This document shows positions 31,166 through 41,149 of a DNA stretch of 64,000 nucleotides, piece by piece. The notes below the pieces were generated by a model, which saw nothing but the letters and a program-made list of their open reading frames with translations, was not told the DNA's origin and did no database searches. Source of the stretch: Streptomyces hygroscopicus subsp. hygroscopicus (GTDB lineage: Bacteria; Actinomycetota; Actinomycetes; Streptomycetales; Streptomycetaceae); assembly GCF_030269125.1 (NCBI RefSeq), contig NZ_BSSM01000005.1, positions 429,987 to 493,986 of the forward strand. Reading direction: 5' to 3'. The translations under genes and the position numbers were made by a program. The first letter of the stretch is position 1. Each line of letters opens with the position of its first letter.

Positions 31166-32521
31166 GTGATATCCCGGGGGACTGTGAGCCGTACGGCACT
31201 GAGTCGAGTCACATTGGTCGGTGAGCGGCGTCGGGTGGATCTGGTGCTGCCGGCTCGGGAGCCTGTCGGGCTGCTGTTGCCCGAGGTGATGCGTCTGCTC
31301 GACGACCGGGTGGCCGAGCATCCGCAGGCCCGGCACCTGGTGACGGCCGACGGAAGTGCTCTGGAGCCGGATGCCACGCTGGAGTCGGCGGGAGTGCCCG
31401 ACGGTGCTGTACTCCGGCTGGTCCGGGTCGAGGACGCGCCGTCCGCTCCGGTAGTCCATGACGTGAGTGACGAGGCTGCCGGGGATCTGGATGTGCGGGC
31501 CTGGCGGTGGGACGCGAGGGCGCGGCGGATCACGGCCGCGGGCGCGGGTGTGGTCTGGGCGTCGGCCGTCGGCTTCATGACGCGCCAGGGATTCGAGGCC
31601 AAGGCCGCCGGATGGGCGCTCCTCGTGACCGCGGTGGTAGCCGCGGCGGCTGGTGCGCTGCTGGGGCGGGCCGGGCACAAGGGGCTTGCCGCCGCTCTGG
31701 TCGTGGTGAGCGCCGCTGTGGGCGTGCAGGGCGCCTGGTCGGTTGCCGAGGCACAGGGCTGGCCGGGAGCGGTGCGGTTGGCCGCCGTGCTCTCGGTCCT
31801 GGTGGTGGCGCTGTTGCTGCTCGGGTGGTTCTCGCCGTTCGGGCGGGGTGCACTGGTCGGGGCAGGGGCACTGGCCGGAGCGGGCGCGTGCTGGGAGGTG
31901 GCGCTCGCGTTTCAGTCCGGCGGAGCCGGTTCGGCACGTGCCGGGGCGCTGCTCGCCGTGGTGTCCGTTGTCGCGCTGGGCGTGCTGCCCCGGTTGGCGC
32001 TGGCGGCGTCGGGCCTGTCCGGGCTGGACGACCGGCGTTCCGCGGGCTCGTCCGTCAGCCGCTACCAGGTGGCCACCGCGTTGGCCGCCACGCATCGGGG
32101 GCTGGCGCTGGCGACGCTCGTCACCGCGGTCTGCGGTGCCGTTGCCGGAGTGCTGGCGGTGCGTACCGTGACGGTATGGACGGTGCTGCTGGCCGTCGCC
32201 GCGGCGTTCGTCCTCGCGCTGCGGGCGCGCGCCTACCCGCTGGTGGCGGAGGTAGTCGCACTGCTCGCGGCATCCATGGTGGTGGCGCTGCGGTTGGCCT
32301 GGTTGTGGCGGGAGCACTCGGGAGCCCCGGCACCGCTCGCCGCTCTCGGCGTGCTGGTCGTGCTGTCCCTGGGTGTGCTGGCCGTGCAGCCCGCCGAGCA
32401 TGTCCGAGTACGGCTGCGCAAGGCCGGCGACGTGCTGGAGTCGGCTGGTGTGGTCGCTCTGTTCCCGCTGGTCCTGGGGGTGTTCGGGGTGTACGGGCGG
32501 CTCCTGGGCACCTTCGCGTGA
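31166..32521 (+). CDS. eccD: EccD-like type VII secretion membrane protein
   Basis: 451 aa, GTG at 31166. The first 100 residues are a ubiquitin-like (YukD) domain (SRVTLVGERRRVDLVLPARE, LLPEVMRLLDDR, GAVLRLVR). About ten to eleven hydrophobic helices follow from residue 125 to the end, as in EccD, which lines the inner-membrane pore of ESX systems. The loop GLSGLDDRRSAGSSVSRY in the middle is cytoplasmic. The gene ends 10 bp before the MinD-like gene. Confidence 0.9.
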   Translation: MISRGTVSRTALSRVTLVGERRRVDLVLPAREPVGLLLPEVMRLLDDRVAEHPQARHLVTADGSALEPDATLESAGVPDGAVLRLVRVEDAPSAPVVHDVSDEAAGDLDVRAWRWDARARRITAAGAGVVWASAVGFMTRQGFEAKAAGWALLVTAVVAAAAGALLGRAGHKGLAAALVVVSAAVGVQGAWSVAEAQGWPGAVRLAAVLSVLVVALLLLGWFSPFGRGALVGAGALAGAGACWEVALAFQSGGAGSARAGALLAVVSVVALGVLPRLALAASGLSGLDDRRSAGSSVSRYQVATALAATHRGLALATLVTAVCGAVAGVLAVRTVTVWTVLLAVAAAFVLALRARAYPLVAEVVALLAASMVVALRLAWLWREHSGAPAPLAALGVLVVLSLGVLAVQPAEHVRVRLRKAGDVLESAGVVALFPLVLGVFGVYGRLLGTFA

Positions 32522-32531
32522 GGTGGCGGTG

Positions 32532-33845
32532 ATGACGACTTCCGGCCGCTGGCAGGACGACGTGCTGCGTGAGCTGACCGCGGGGCCGGCCGCCGAGGTG
32601 CGCGAGCAGCCTGCGCCGGGTGAAGCCCGGCAGCCCTTGCCCGTGCGCCTCCCGGACGAGGAGCGCCCCAACCCGGGTCGGCCGTCCCGCGAACAGCACA
32701 CCACGGGTCCGGTCTCGCGCGAGAACGAGCAGCAGTCCGCCCCGCACACCCCGGCTCAAGCGCCCCCGCGCATGGCGAACGAGGTTCCGCCGGCACCGCC
32801 GGCCCAGGCCCACGCCGGTACCGGCTCCTCCGCTCCCGGCGTCGAGGCAGCCTCGCGGATCCCGGCGACGCCACCGAACGCATCCCCCGCCGTACCGCCG
32901 CCCCGCCAGGCCCGGCTGCCCATGGCGACGCCCGAGCCTGTGCCGACGCTCGACCCGCGCCTCGCCATAGCGCTTGGTTCTCCTCAGCACGGCGACTCGC
33001 TGGTCCGGCGCTCGGGCCGGTCGCTGCGCAAGCTGACTTCGTCGGCTGCGCAGGAGGTCGCCGAGGAGAGCCGGCTGGGCGGTCTGCTGCAGCAGCCGGT
33101 GACCACGGGCCGGGTGATCGCGGTGACGTCGATCCGAGGTGGTGTCGGCAAGACCACGACCGCCGCGCTGCTCGCGCGGACGTTCAGCCACTACCGGCAC
33201 GACCCGGTGCTCGCCCTGGAGGCGGACGCCGCTCTGGGGACGCTGCCGGTGCGGATGGGCGCTCAGTCCGTACGCTGGTCGTGCGTCGAACTCGCCCGGA
33301 TCCTCACCCCGTCGATGCAACTGACCGACGTCACCGGGTACCTGGTGCCCGTTGCGGACGGCGGCTGGCTGCTGCCCGCGAGTCAAGGGCGGGTGGGTGC
33401 CCCGCTGGACGTCGCGACCTACCGCACTGTCACGCTCGCGCTACGGCGTTACTTCGCCGTCACGGTGGTCGACTGCGAGACGCTGCCCGGCGAGGTGGCC
33501 CGCACCGCGATGGACACCGCGCACGCGCGGGTGGTCGTTGCCCCGCTCACCGCCGAAGGGGTGGGCGGTACCCGCATCGTCCTGGACTGGCTCGGCGGGC
33601 TGCCGCATGGCGCGCTCGCCTCCACCGTCGTGGCCCTCACCTCGAACACGCCCGATGCGCATCTCGATCTGAAGGCCGCCACGGCCCATTTGCGGGAAAC
33701 CGGAGTCACCCTCGTGCATCTGCCCTACGACCGGCATCTGGCCGGTGGCGGACCGATCATGCCCGACCGGCTCGGCGAGGCCACGCGCCGCGCGGCCACC
33801 CAGCTCGCCGCCGAGACGCTGCAGAGGGCGGTGCGGGTGCGTTGA
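32532..33845 (+). CDS. MinD/ParA-like ATPase of ESX locus
   Basis: 437 aa, ATG at 32532. Residues 1-150 are Pro/Ala-rich and disordered. The ATPase domain starts at about 195: [20 protein letters not shown] (deviant Walker A, GGVGKTT), EADAALGTLP, FAVTVVDCETLPGEVA, VVVAPLTAEGVGG. Pro-rich MinD-like proteins occur in many ESX loci, including EspI of mycobacteria, and are thought to tune secretion in response to ATP. Its TGA overlaps the EccC start (TTGA), so the two are co-translated. Confidence 0.88.
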   Translation: MTTSGRWQDDVLRELTAGPAAEVREQPAPGEARQPLPVRLPDEERPNPGRPSREQHTTGPVSRENEQQSAPHTPAQAPPRMANEVPPAPPAQAHAGTGSSAPGVEAASRIPATPPNASPAVPPPRQARLPMATPEPVPTLDPRLAIALGSPQHGDSLVRRSGRSLRKLTSSAAQEVAEESRLGGLLQQPVTTGRVIAVTSIRGGVGKTTTAALLARTFSHYRHDPVLALEADAALGTLPVRMGAQSVRWSCVELARILTPSMQLTDVTGYLVPVADGGWLLPASQGRVGAPLDVATYRTVTLALRRYFAVTVVDCETLPGEVARTAMDTAHARVVVAPLTAEGVGGTRIVLDWLGGLPHGALASTVVALTSNTPDAHLDLKAATAHLRETGVTLVHLPYDRHLAGGGPIMPDRLGEATRRAATQLAAETLQRAVRVR

Positions 33846-36800
33846 CCCAGCAACAGGTCCACCGCCCAGCACGCTCGACGCGTCCTCTGCTCCCGCTGGC
33901 GGCCCGCACGATCGAGCCTCCGCCGAACCTGCCCGAAGGCAAGACCGGCAGCCCGGCGACCGCGCTGTTGCCGATGGCCGGCGTCATGAGCTCGGTCGTG
34001 ATGATGACGGTGATCCGCTCCAGCCAGTTCGCGGGCCTGGGCGCCGTCGTCCTCGTCATCGCGCTGCTCGGTGCGGTCGCCCTGTTCCTCTCGCAGCGCG
34101 GCAAGGCACAGCGCCAGCGGCGCGTCCAGCGTGAGCGGTACCTGGAGTACCTGGAAGAGCTGCGCGCCAATCTGGGCGCTGACGAGCGAGAGCGTCGTCG
34201 TGCCGCCCGGCTGTTGCACCCTGCGCCCGCGGCCCTGTACGACGTTCTGCGTGATCCGGGCCGGCTGTGGGAGCGGCGCCGTACGGACACGGACTTCCTT
34301 CACATGCGGGTCGGTGTCGGTGACGTACCCGTGCAGGAGCTGACTATCGGCCAGCAGGCGGTCGGAGGCGTGCTCACCCCGCCTGACCCGTTCATGCTGA
34401 ACGAGGCGCGCGCCCTGCAGGCCCGCTTCAGCACGGTGTCGGACCATCCGCTGACCGTTCCGCTGGACCGGGCCGGCAACGTCAGCATCGTTGGCGACCG
34501 TGCGGGGGTGCTGCGCGTCGCGCGGTCCCTGCTCGTGCAGGTGGCCGTGGCCCACGCGCCGGACGACGTGGCCGTCGCGCTCGCGATGCCCGGGGACCGT
34601 GTCGAGGAGTGGGAGTGGGCGAAGTGGCTCCCGCACGTTCTCGACCCGCAAAGCCATGACGGCGCCCTCGCGGCACGCCGTATCGCTCCAGGCATGGCTC
34701 AGCTGGCTCAGGTGATCGGCACGGATCTGGGGCGGCTTGCCTCGTACGCGGCGGAGGTGCGCCGTGGGCTGTCCGACAGGAAGGCGCTCGCGCTGACCGA
34801 CCGGCTGCTGGTGCTCAGCGACGCGTACGGGGAGAACGCCGTCGACCTTCCGCGTCCGGACGCCGCCGTCGCCCTGGACGACATGGGTGTCACGGTCCTG
34901 CACCTGCTCGCCGAACAGATCCACGAGCCCGATCACGTGTCCGTGCGCATCACCGTCGACGGCGACGAGGTCACCGTAGAGGATCTGCGCGGAGAGCAGG
35001 TCGTACGGACGGACGGGGTCGTCGACCGCACCGAGCTCCCCGAGGCCGAGGGCCTCGCCCGAGCCCTCGCGCCGCTGCGGCTGTCCGCGGAGACCGCTGC
35101 CGAGGGCATGCCCGTCTCCGGCCCGGTCGACTTCCCGCAGCTGCTCGGCATCGACGACATGGCCGCCCTCGACCCGGTCCGGACGTGGGCGCCGCGCGGG
35201 GAGCGGGACTTCCTGCGCGTGCCGATCGGCCTGGACGACCGGCATCAGCCGGTGCTGCTCGACCTGAAGGAGTCTGCCGAACTCGGCATGGGGCCGCACG
35301 GGCTGTGCGTTGGCGCGACAGGCTCCGGCAAGAGCGAACTACTGCGTACCCTCGTCCTTGCGCTGGTGACGACGCACGGACCGGACGATCTGGCGATGGT
35401 CCTCGTCGACTACAAGGGCGGTGCCACCTTCGCCCCGTTCGCCGGCCTGCCGCACGTGGCGGGGTTCATCACGAACCTGGAGAACCAGGCCGGACTGGTC
35501 GAGCGTGTCCACACCTCCCTCGCCGGTGAGATCAAACGCCGCCAGCAGGTCCTCAAGGACGCGGGCAACATCGCCGACATCGGGCACTACCGCACCTTGC
35601 GCGCCACGACCCGGCCCGAACTTGAGTCGCTGCCCCATCTGTTCGTCGTCATCGACGAGTTTGGTGAACTCCTCACCGCGAAACCGGACTTCATCGACCT
35701 GTTCCTGTCGATCGGCCGCATCGGCCGCTCCATCGGTGTCCACCTGCTGCTATCCAGCCAGCGCATCGAGGGCGGCAAGCTCAGGGGGCTGGAGACGTAC
35801 CTGTCGTACCGGCTCGGTCTGCGCACCTTCTCGGCGGATGAGTCCCGCACGGTCCTGGAGACCACCGACGCCTTCCACCTGCCGCCCCTGCCCGGTTTCG
35901 GCTACCTGAAGGTCGACACCTCCACCTACACCCGCTTCAAGGCGGGCTTCGTCTCCGGTGCGTACCGCGGCCCCGCCGTACACGAGAGCACCGTCGACGC
36001 CGAGCCGCTCGCCTGGACGTACCCGGCGTTCAACGCCCCGGCACAGATACCCACGACGGCGGATGACACCCCGGCGCCGCGTGAGCGCGAGACCGGTCCG
36101 ACGGTCCTGGGCGTCGCGGTCGGCCGGCTCACCGAAGCCGCCGAACCGGTGCGCCGGATCTGGCTGCCGCCGCTGCCCGAAGCGCTCACTCTCGACGTGG
36201 CAGCGGGTCCCGTACAGGTATCCGCTGACGGCCTCCGGCTCGCCCACCCCGGCGGCCCGATGCAGGTGCCGCTGGGCGTCCTCGACGATCCGGCCCGGCA
36301 GTGGCAGGGCCCGTGGGTGCACGATCTGAACTCCGCGGGCGGGCACACTGCCGTCATCGGCGGCCCGGCCTCCGGCAAGACGACCCTGCTGCGCACCCTG
36401 GCGCTCTCCCTGGCCCTCACCCACACACCGCGTGACGTCGCAATCTACGGCCTGGACCTGGCCGGCGGTGGCCTGAGCGCCCTGGCGCACCTGCCGCACG
36501 TCGGCGGTATCGCGACCCGCGCCAGCCACGAGCGCGCCGCCCGTACCGTCGCCGAGGTGCGCGCCATGCTCGCCGAGCGCGAGGAGATCTTCCGCGAACG
36601 GGGCATCGACTCGGTCGACCAGCTGCGGGCTTTGCGGGGACGAGGGCAACTTCCTCAGCCCGGTTCCACCGACGTGGTGCTGCTCATCGACGGATTCGGT
36701 GCTCTGCGCGACGAGTTCGCGCACCTGGACGACGATGTGGCCGACCTCCTCAAACGTGGCAGCGGCTATGGCATCCATGTCGTGGCGGGGATGCTCCGCT

Positions 36801-37843
36801 GGAACGATGTGCGCATCGCCACCCAGTCGCTGTTCGGCAGCCGCATCGAACTGCGCCTGAACGACCCGGCCGACTCCTCCGTCGACCGCAAGCTCTCCGC
36901 GACTCTCTCGGCGGACACACCGGGCCGGGCTCTGACGGACGGCAAGCTGTTCGCCCAGGCGGCACTCCCTCGCATTGACGCCCATGCCACGACGGACGGG
37001 CTCGGCCAGGCCCTGGAGCAGGCGGCGGCCACCCTGCGCGCCACCTGGCACGGTGACACCGCCGCGCCCGTGCGGGTGCTGCCGACCAGGCTGCCCGCTC
37101 ATCGCCTGCCCTCCATCTCGGCGGAGCCGCGCGCGATCCCGATCGGTGTCGACCAGGAGACCCTCTCCACGACCGTCTTGGACCTGTTCGGCGCCGACCA
37201 GCACCTGCTGGTCCTTGGCGACAACGAGTGCGGCAAGACGAACCTGCTCAGGCTCGTCTCCCGCTCCCTCATCGACCGCTACGACAAGGACGAGCTGGTC
37301 TTCGGTGTGTTCGATCCGCGGCGCGGCCTGCGGGGAGTGATCCCGGAGCCGTACCGCGGCGGCTACGCGCACAACGCCGCCCTCTCCCAGGCACTCGCCA
37401 CCGGCATCGCGACCGAACTGGAAAAACGCCTGCCGGAGGCCCCCGACCCCGACGCCCTGACCGATGAGCCGTCGTTCACCGGTCCGCGGATCGTGATCCT
37501 GATCGATGACTACGACATCCTCACCGCGGCCGGACAGCAGCCCCTTGCCCCGTTCCTGCCCTACATCTCCTCGGCCCGCGACATCGGTCTGCACTTCGTC
37601 GTCGCCCGCCGGGTCGCCGGAGCCTCACGAGCCCTGTACGAGCCGTTCCTGACGGCACTGCGTGAAACCGGGACGACGGCGCTGGTGATGACGGGCGACC
37701 GCACCGAAGGCCAGCTCTTCCCCGGCCTGTACGCCTCCGCCCAGCCGCCCGGCCGCGGCACCCTGGTCCGCCGCGGCCACCGTCACCAGCTGATCCAGAC
37801 CGCGCTCGCACCCGAGACCGAGCCAACGCAGTCCCCAGCATGA
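33842..37843 (+). CDS. eccC: EccC type VII secretion ATPase (FtsK/SpoIIIE family)
   Basis: 1333 aa from TTG at 33842. Two membrane helices at about 38-80 are followed by a DUF-type domain and three nucleotide-binding domains. Walker A sites: GATGSGKS at 491, GGPASGKT at 840, GDNECGKT at 1126. Walker B sites: LFVVIDEFGELL, VVLLIDGFGALR and IVILIDDYDIL; only the first has the catalytic Glu after Asp (DE), as in active EccC domain 1. The later two have D-G and D-D. EccC recognises substrates by its last domain and drives export. It is a single-chain form, not split into Ca and Cb. Confidence 0.96.
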   Translation: MTQQQVHRPARSTRPLLPLAARTIEPPPNLPEGKTGSPATALLPMAGVMSSVVMMTVIRSSQFAGLGAVVLVIALLGAVALFLSQRGKAQRQRRVQRERYLEYLEELRANLGADERERRRAARLLHPAPAALYDVLRDPGRLWERRRTDTDFLHMRVGVGDVPVQELTIGQQAVGGVLTPPDPFMLNEARALQARFSTVSDHPLTVPLDRAGNVSIVGDRAGVLRVARSLLVQVAVAHAPDDVAVALAMPGDRVEEWEWAKWLPHVLDPQSHDGALAARRIAPGMAQLAQVIGTDLGRLASYAAEVRRGLSDRKALALTDRLLVLSDAYGENAVDLPRPDAAVALDDMGVTVLHLLAEQIHEPDHVSVRITVDGDEVTVEDLRGEQVVRTDGVVDRTELPEAEGLARALAPLRLSAETAAEGMPVSGPVDFPQLLGIDDMAALDPVRTWAPRGERDFLRVPIGLDDRHQPVLLDLKESAELGMGPHGLCVGATGSGKSELLRTLVLALVTTHGPDDLAMVLVDYKGGATFAPFAGLPHVAGFITNLENQAGLVERVHTSLAGEIKRRQQVLKDAGNIADIGHYRTLRATTRPELESLPHLFVVIDEFGELLTAKPDFIDLFLSIGRIGRSIGVHLLLSSQRIEGGKLRGLETYLSYRLGLRTFSADESRTVLETTDAFHLPPLPGFGYLKVDTSTYTRFKAGFVSGAYRGPAVHESTVDAEPLAWTYPAFNAPAQIPTTADDTPAPRERETGPTVLGVAVGRLTEAAEPVRRIWLPPLPEALTLDVAAGPVQVSADGLRLAHPGGPMQVPLGVLDDPARQWQGPWVHDLNSAGGHTAVIGGPASGKTTLLRTLALSLALTHTPRDVAIYGLDLAGGGLSALAHLPHVGGIATRASHERAARTVAEVRAMLAEREEIFRERGIDSVDQLRALRGRGQLPQPGSTDVVLLIDGFGALRDEFAHLDDDVADLLKRGSGYGIHVVAGMLRWNDVRIATQSLFGSRIELRLNDPADSSVDRKLSATLSADTPGRALTDGKLFAQAALPRIDAHATTDGLGQALEQAAATLRATWHGDTAAPVRVLPTRLPAHRLPSISAEPRAIPIGVDQETLSTTVLDLFGADQHLLVLGDNECGKTNLLRLVSRSLIDRYDKDELVFGVFDPRRGLRGVIPEPYRGGYAHNAALSQALATGIATELEKRLPEAPDPDALTDEPSFTGPRIVILIDDYDILTAAGQQPLAPFLPYISSARDIGLHFVVARRVAGASRALYEPFLTALRETGTTALVMTGDRTEGQLFPGLYASAQPPGRGTLVRRGHRHQLIQTALAPETEPTQSPA

Positions 37844-37994
37844 CCAATTAATGGGCGTGCCGCGCCTTTGGCCAGAAGCGTGTGGCTGCTGCAACAACCC
37901 ATCTGATAGGGATGAATGTCCTGTTGTCAGTGGCGCGTGCGACGCTGAGCAGCGCTGATGGAACGTATCTGCGGTAGACGCAACGGGGGTTGAC

Positions 37995-38393
37995 GTGACG
38001 GGGTGGGACATCAGTCCCAGCGGGGTGGAGTCCATTCTGTCCTTGGTGGGTCTTGCGGCCGATGACCTGAGCAAGGACGTCAAGGCCTACGGTACGAGCG
38101 TCCAGGACGCGGCGGAGTCCGCGGGCACGATCAGCGGTCCGTACTGCGGTGGCCCGCCGGTGGGGCCGGTGGGTGCTGCGGTCGCGAACTTCGTGTCCGA
38201 CACCGAGAGCTCGATCAGGTTCATGGCGGCCCGCATCAAGAAGACGATGGACGGGACCGTCAAGGCGACTGGCGCGTACATCGACGGTGACCTGGCGATG
38301 GCCGCCCGAGCCCAGCGTGACGCTGCCAAGGCGCCCACCCCGGCCGAGCTTCGGGCCGTGGGCGAGCGGGCTAAGCACGGGGGCGGGGAGTAG
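37995..38393 (+). CDS. DUF6507 family protein
   Basis: 132 aa, GTG at 37995. Helical, starting WDISPSGVESILSLVG, with a Gly/Pro turn (GPYCGGPPVGPVGAAV) and then FMAARIKKTMDGTVKATGAY, DGDLAMAARAQRDA. This fits DUF6507, a small helical family near WXG-type toxins in Streptomyces. It is 5 bp before the toxin start, so it is probably a helper or chaperone co-exported with it, like LXG-toxin partners. Confidence 0.82.
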   Translation: MTGWDISPSGVESILSLVGLAADDLSKDVKAYGTSVQDAAESAGTISGPYCGGPPVGPVGAAVANFVSDTESSIRFMAARIKKTMDGTVKATGAYIDGDLAMAARAQRDAAKAPTPAELRAVGERAKHGGGE

Positions 38394-38398
38394 TTGGC

Positions 38399-40450
38399 GT
38401 GATCGAGCCAGGTGGGATACCCCAGTACACCGGCGACTTCGGCGCGTTGTCCAAAGCAGTCACCGAGCTGCGCAAATACGCGATCGGAATCCGTAACGCC
38501 GGCCAGGACGTCCATTCGCGCTTCCAGGCGACGGCCGCGTTCTACAAGGCTCCGGAGGCGGACCAGCTCTTCTCCTCCACCCAGCCGGTGATGGACACGG
38601 CGGACGAGTTCGCCGGCCACATCGAGTCCCTCGCCGATGCCCTGGACACCTTCGTCGGCGAAGCGAAGCCCTACGCGGACCGCTTGAAGCATCTGAAGGA
38701 GAAGGCGATCGCCTTCGTCGACAGCGTTGAGGGCGACGACGGCTGGACCAAGGACCAGCACAAGGTCGACGAGCACAAGGCCCTCATGGACGGCGTGGCG
38801 GAAGCCGTCGTGGGCTTTCAGAGGGCGGAGCACAACGCGGCGGTCAAGATCGGTGCCATCAGCCCGGCGCTGTGCCGCCCCGTCGGCGACGAGGGCGGTA
38901 CGTACGGCATCAGCGTCGACAAGCTCGAATCCATGCCCGACCTGCCGTGGGGCACTCCCGAGGGCCGCACCTACGACCGCTGGAGCATGGACTGGTGGGG
39001 CCACGGCATCAAGAGCTGGGCCTGGGACGGCCTCGTCAAGGACAGCCTCTGGGGCGGCTTCGTCGGCCTGGGCACCTTCGAGGACAACATCCTGGGCATC
39101 AACGGCTCCGACGCACAGCACCAGACCTGGGACGGCCTCAAACGCACCGTCGTCGGCGCCTACGCCTACGGCATGGACGCGGTCGGCGAGGGCGACCACC
39201 TCTCGGACTGGCAGCGCGGCAGCGAGGCGTACGCCAAGGAGTTCGGCAAGCAGTTCATCGCCTACGACGAGTGGCACAAGGACCCGGCCCGCGCCCACGC
39301 CGTCACCAGCTTCAACATCCTCACCGTATTCGCGGGCGGTGGTGGGGCGCTCGCCAGGCTGGGCAAGACAGGCAGATTCGTGGAAGCCGCCGGCACGGTC
39401 GCAAAGATCGGAGACGCCCTGGATCCAGTCTCCGGCGCCGCGAGGGCGGCGAGGGCCCTTTCCGATCTGCCGAAGGTGTCCGAGGTACTGACCAACGTCA
39501 GCGAACACCTGCGGCTGCCGAAGACGAGGTTCCCCGACGGCGCCCTGGACGACCTCAGCAACCGCTACAGGGTCGACAAGGACGGCAACTTCATCGCCCT
39601 CAAACCGGACGGCACGCCCGACACCAGCCCGGTCACGCGCGAGCCTGCCGCGGCTGACCGCGTGTCTCCCGCTGGGCCAGGTGATCGAGAACCTGTTGGC
39701 GTCGGAGGCCGCGCGCCCGAAGCCACCTCCCATGCGAGTGGCCACGGAGCCCTGCCCGGGTCGTCCCATGGCGCCGCTCACGCAGGAGGCGAAGGCGGAC
39801 ACGGCGCACCCACCGCCTCCCACCAGCCCGGCCACGCGGGTCACAGCGGTTCGGGGACAGGAACGGCACCCACCACTCACCACGGTGCGAGCGGCGGCGG
39901 TCATGGGTCCGGCCACGGGTCCGGGGGCCACGGCGGTTACCACGGTCCCGCTGGCTCTGGAACGGGGCACGGCGGCGGTGGAGGTCTCCACCACGGTCAG
40001 CACGGACCGCAGCCGCCCGCCCCCCAGCCGAGCGGTCACATCCCCGAGCACACCTTCGAGCACGTGCTCAAGGGAGAGCTGAAGTACGGCAAGGACGGCC
40101 AGCCCAGGGTCGTCGGATACCATTTTCGTCCAGATGGTCGTGATCCCCGCGGCATAAAGGTCCCGAAGATCCTGAAGATTGATCACAAAACGGGGCTGAC
40201 GCAGGGCAACGTGTGGATGCGTGATCCGCGTACCGGCACCTGGGTGATGAAGCGGGCCAAGACGACCTTCTTCCCGCCGACGTGGACGGAGCACGAGGTT
40301 CGGCGGGCGATGGTCAAGGCGTTCGAGAACAGCCAGGTGGTCGATCCCGAACTTCACATGTGGCGAGGCGAATACAAGGGGATCACCTTTGAAGGCTATT
40401 TCGACCCCGTCACGGGTGACGCGAAGACCGTCTACCCGATCATGCCTTAG
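38399..40450 (+). CDS. ESX-linked polymorphic toxin with C-terminal EndoU nuclease domain
   Basis: 683 aa, GTG at 38399. Residues 1-150 are a helical WXG/LXG-like export domain (QYTGDFGALSKAVTELRKYA). Residues 160-330 are a conserved pretoxin part with many Trp (SMDWWGHGIKSWAWDGLVKD). A Gly/His/Ser-rich linker covers about 425-545. The tip, 551-683, resembles the bacterial EndoU RNase: His555 (FEHVLKGE), His575 (VGYHFRP), and KTTFFPPTW near 621-629, matching the two His and the TFFP-W segment of that fold. EndoU toxins cut RNA in competitors. The tip DNA looks less GC-rich than the rest, consistent with tip exchange. Confidence 0.87.
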   Translation: MIEPGGIPQYTGDFGALSKAVTELRKYAIGIRNAGQDVHSRFQATAAFYKAPEADQLFSSTQPVMDTADEFAGHIESLADALDTFVGEAKPYADRLKHLKEKAIAFVDSVEGDDGWTKDQHKVDEHKALMDGVAEAVVGFQRAEHNAAVKIGAISPALCRPVGDEGGTYGISVDKLESMPDLPWGTPEGRTYDRWSMDWWGHGIKSWAWDGLVKDSLWGGFVGLGTFEDNILGINGSDAQHQTWDGLKRTVVGAYAYGMDAVGEGDHLSDWQRGSEAYAKEFGKQFIAYDEWHKDPARAHAVTSFNILTVFAGGGGALARLGKTGRFVEAAGTVAKIGDALDPVSGAARAARALSDLPKVSEVLTNVSEHLRLPKTRFPDGALDDLSNRYRVDKDGNFIALKPDGTPDTSPVTREPAAADRVSPAGPGDREPVGVGGRAPEATSHASGHGALPGSSHGAAHAGGEGGHGAPTASHQPGHAGHSGSGTGTAPTTHHGASGGGHGSGHGSGGHGGYHGPAGSGTGHGGGGGLHHGQHGPQPPAPQPSGHIPEHTFEHVLKGELKYGKDGQPRVVGYHFRPDGRDPRGIKVPKILKIDHKTGLTQGNVWMRDPRTGTWVMKRAKTTFFPPTWTEHEVRRAMVKAFENSQVVDPELHMWRGEYKGITFEGYFDPVTGDAKTVYPIMP

Positions 40451-40474
40451 CAAGCAGCAGAAGGAGATCAGTAA

Positions 40475-40891
40475 GTGATCCGCACTCAGTACTATGCCCA
40501 GGACGAATTCGGGGTACCGCGCTTCAACGGTCCTGCGGAGCTCAAGGTTCTAGGGCACTGGGTGACCTCCGACATCCAGCTCTCCCCGCTTGCCATTCTG
40601 GAAGCGATCGACCTGGTGAGGCTGGCGCAGTCAGACCCCGGATTCACCCCGGAAGACCTGGATGGAAACGCCCACACCGCCACCATCAGCCCCCAGGGCG
40701 TCGCGATCGAAAACCACTTCTTGGAGCACGTTCAGGGTGAATTCCCGCTGGACAAGGCATTGGCGGTCCTGATCGACTTCTGGGACTACTACCTCCTGGT
40801 GCACCCCGACGATGTCGTGTCCTACTGGAACGAGTACGTAAAAGAGAACGGGCGGGACCCGCTCGCGGGGCTTCGAGACGTCACGGTGTGA
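40475..40891 (+). CDS. Probable immunity protein to the EndoU toxin
   Basis: 138 aa, GTG at 40475 with AAGGAG upstream, 24 bp after the toxin stop. Acidic and soluble, with QYYAQDEFGVPRFNGPAELK at the start and FWDYYLLVHPDDVVSYWNEY near the end. No named domain is recognised. Position, size, charge and lower GC content match an immunity protein that blocks the toxin in the producer. Confidence 0.78.
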   Translation: MIRTQYYAQDEFGVPRFNGPAELKVLGHWVTSDIQLSPLAILEAIDLVRLAQSDPGFTPEDLDGNAHTATISPQGVAIENHFLEHVQGEFPLDKALAVLIDFWDYYLLVHPDDVVSYWNEYVKENGRDPLAGLRDVTV

Positions 40892-41149
40892 TTCACCCTC
40901 CAAAGGATCCTGGGGACGCCTTCGGCAACCCCAGGTATCAGGAGTGTGTGCCCGGGGCTCATAGCGTTGATGAATGGTCCGGCCGCCCCGGACTGATCGG
41001 CGCCGCCAATGTTCGAGGAAGGGGTATGTGCACTATGACGACGGTCGGCCCCGATCTGGCAGACAAGCTCCGATCGCCGAGAACACCGCCCGTCACTTGA
41101 TCGAGGCAGCACCCGCGGTCCGGCAGGGCCACGCTTCAGAAAGCAGCAC

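Noticed and set aside
40892..41149. Possible small gene between the immunity and DUF6177 genes
   Set aside because: Short frames without ribosome site or recognisable sequence.
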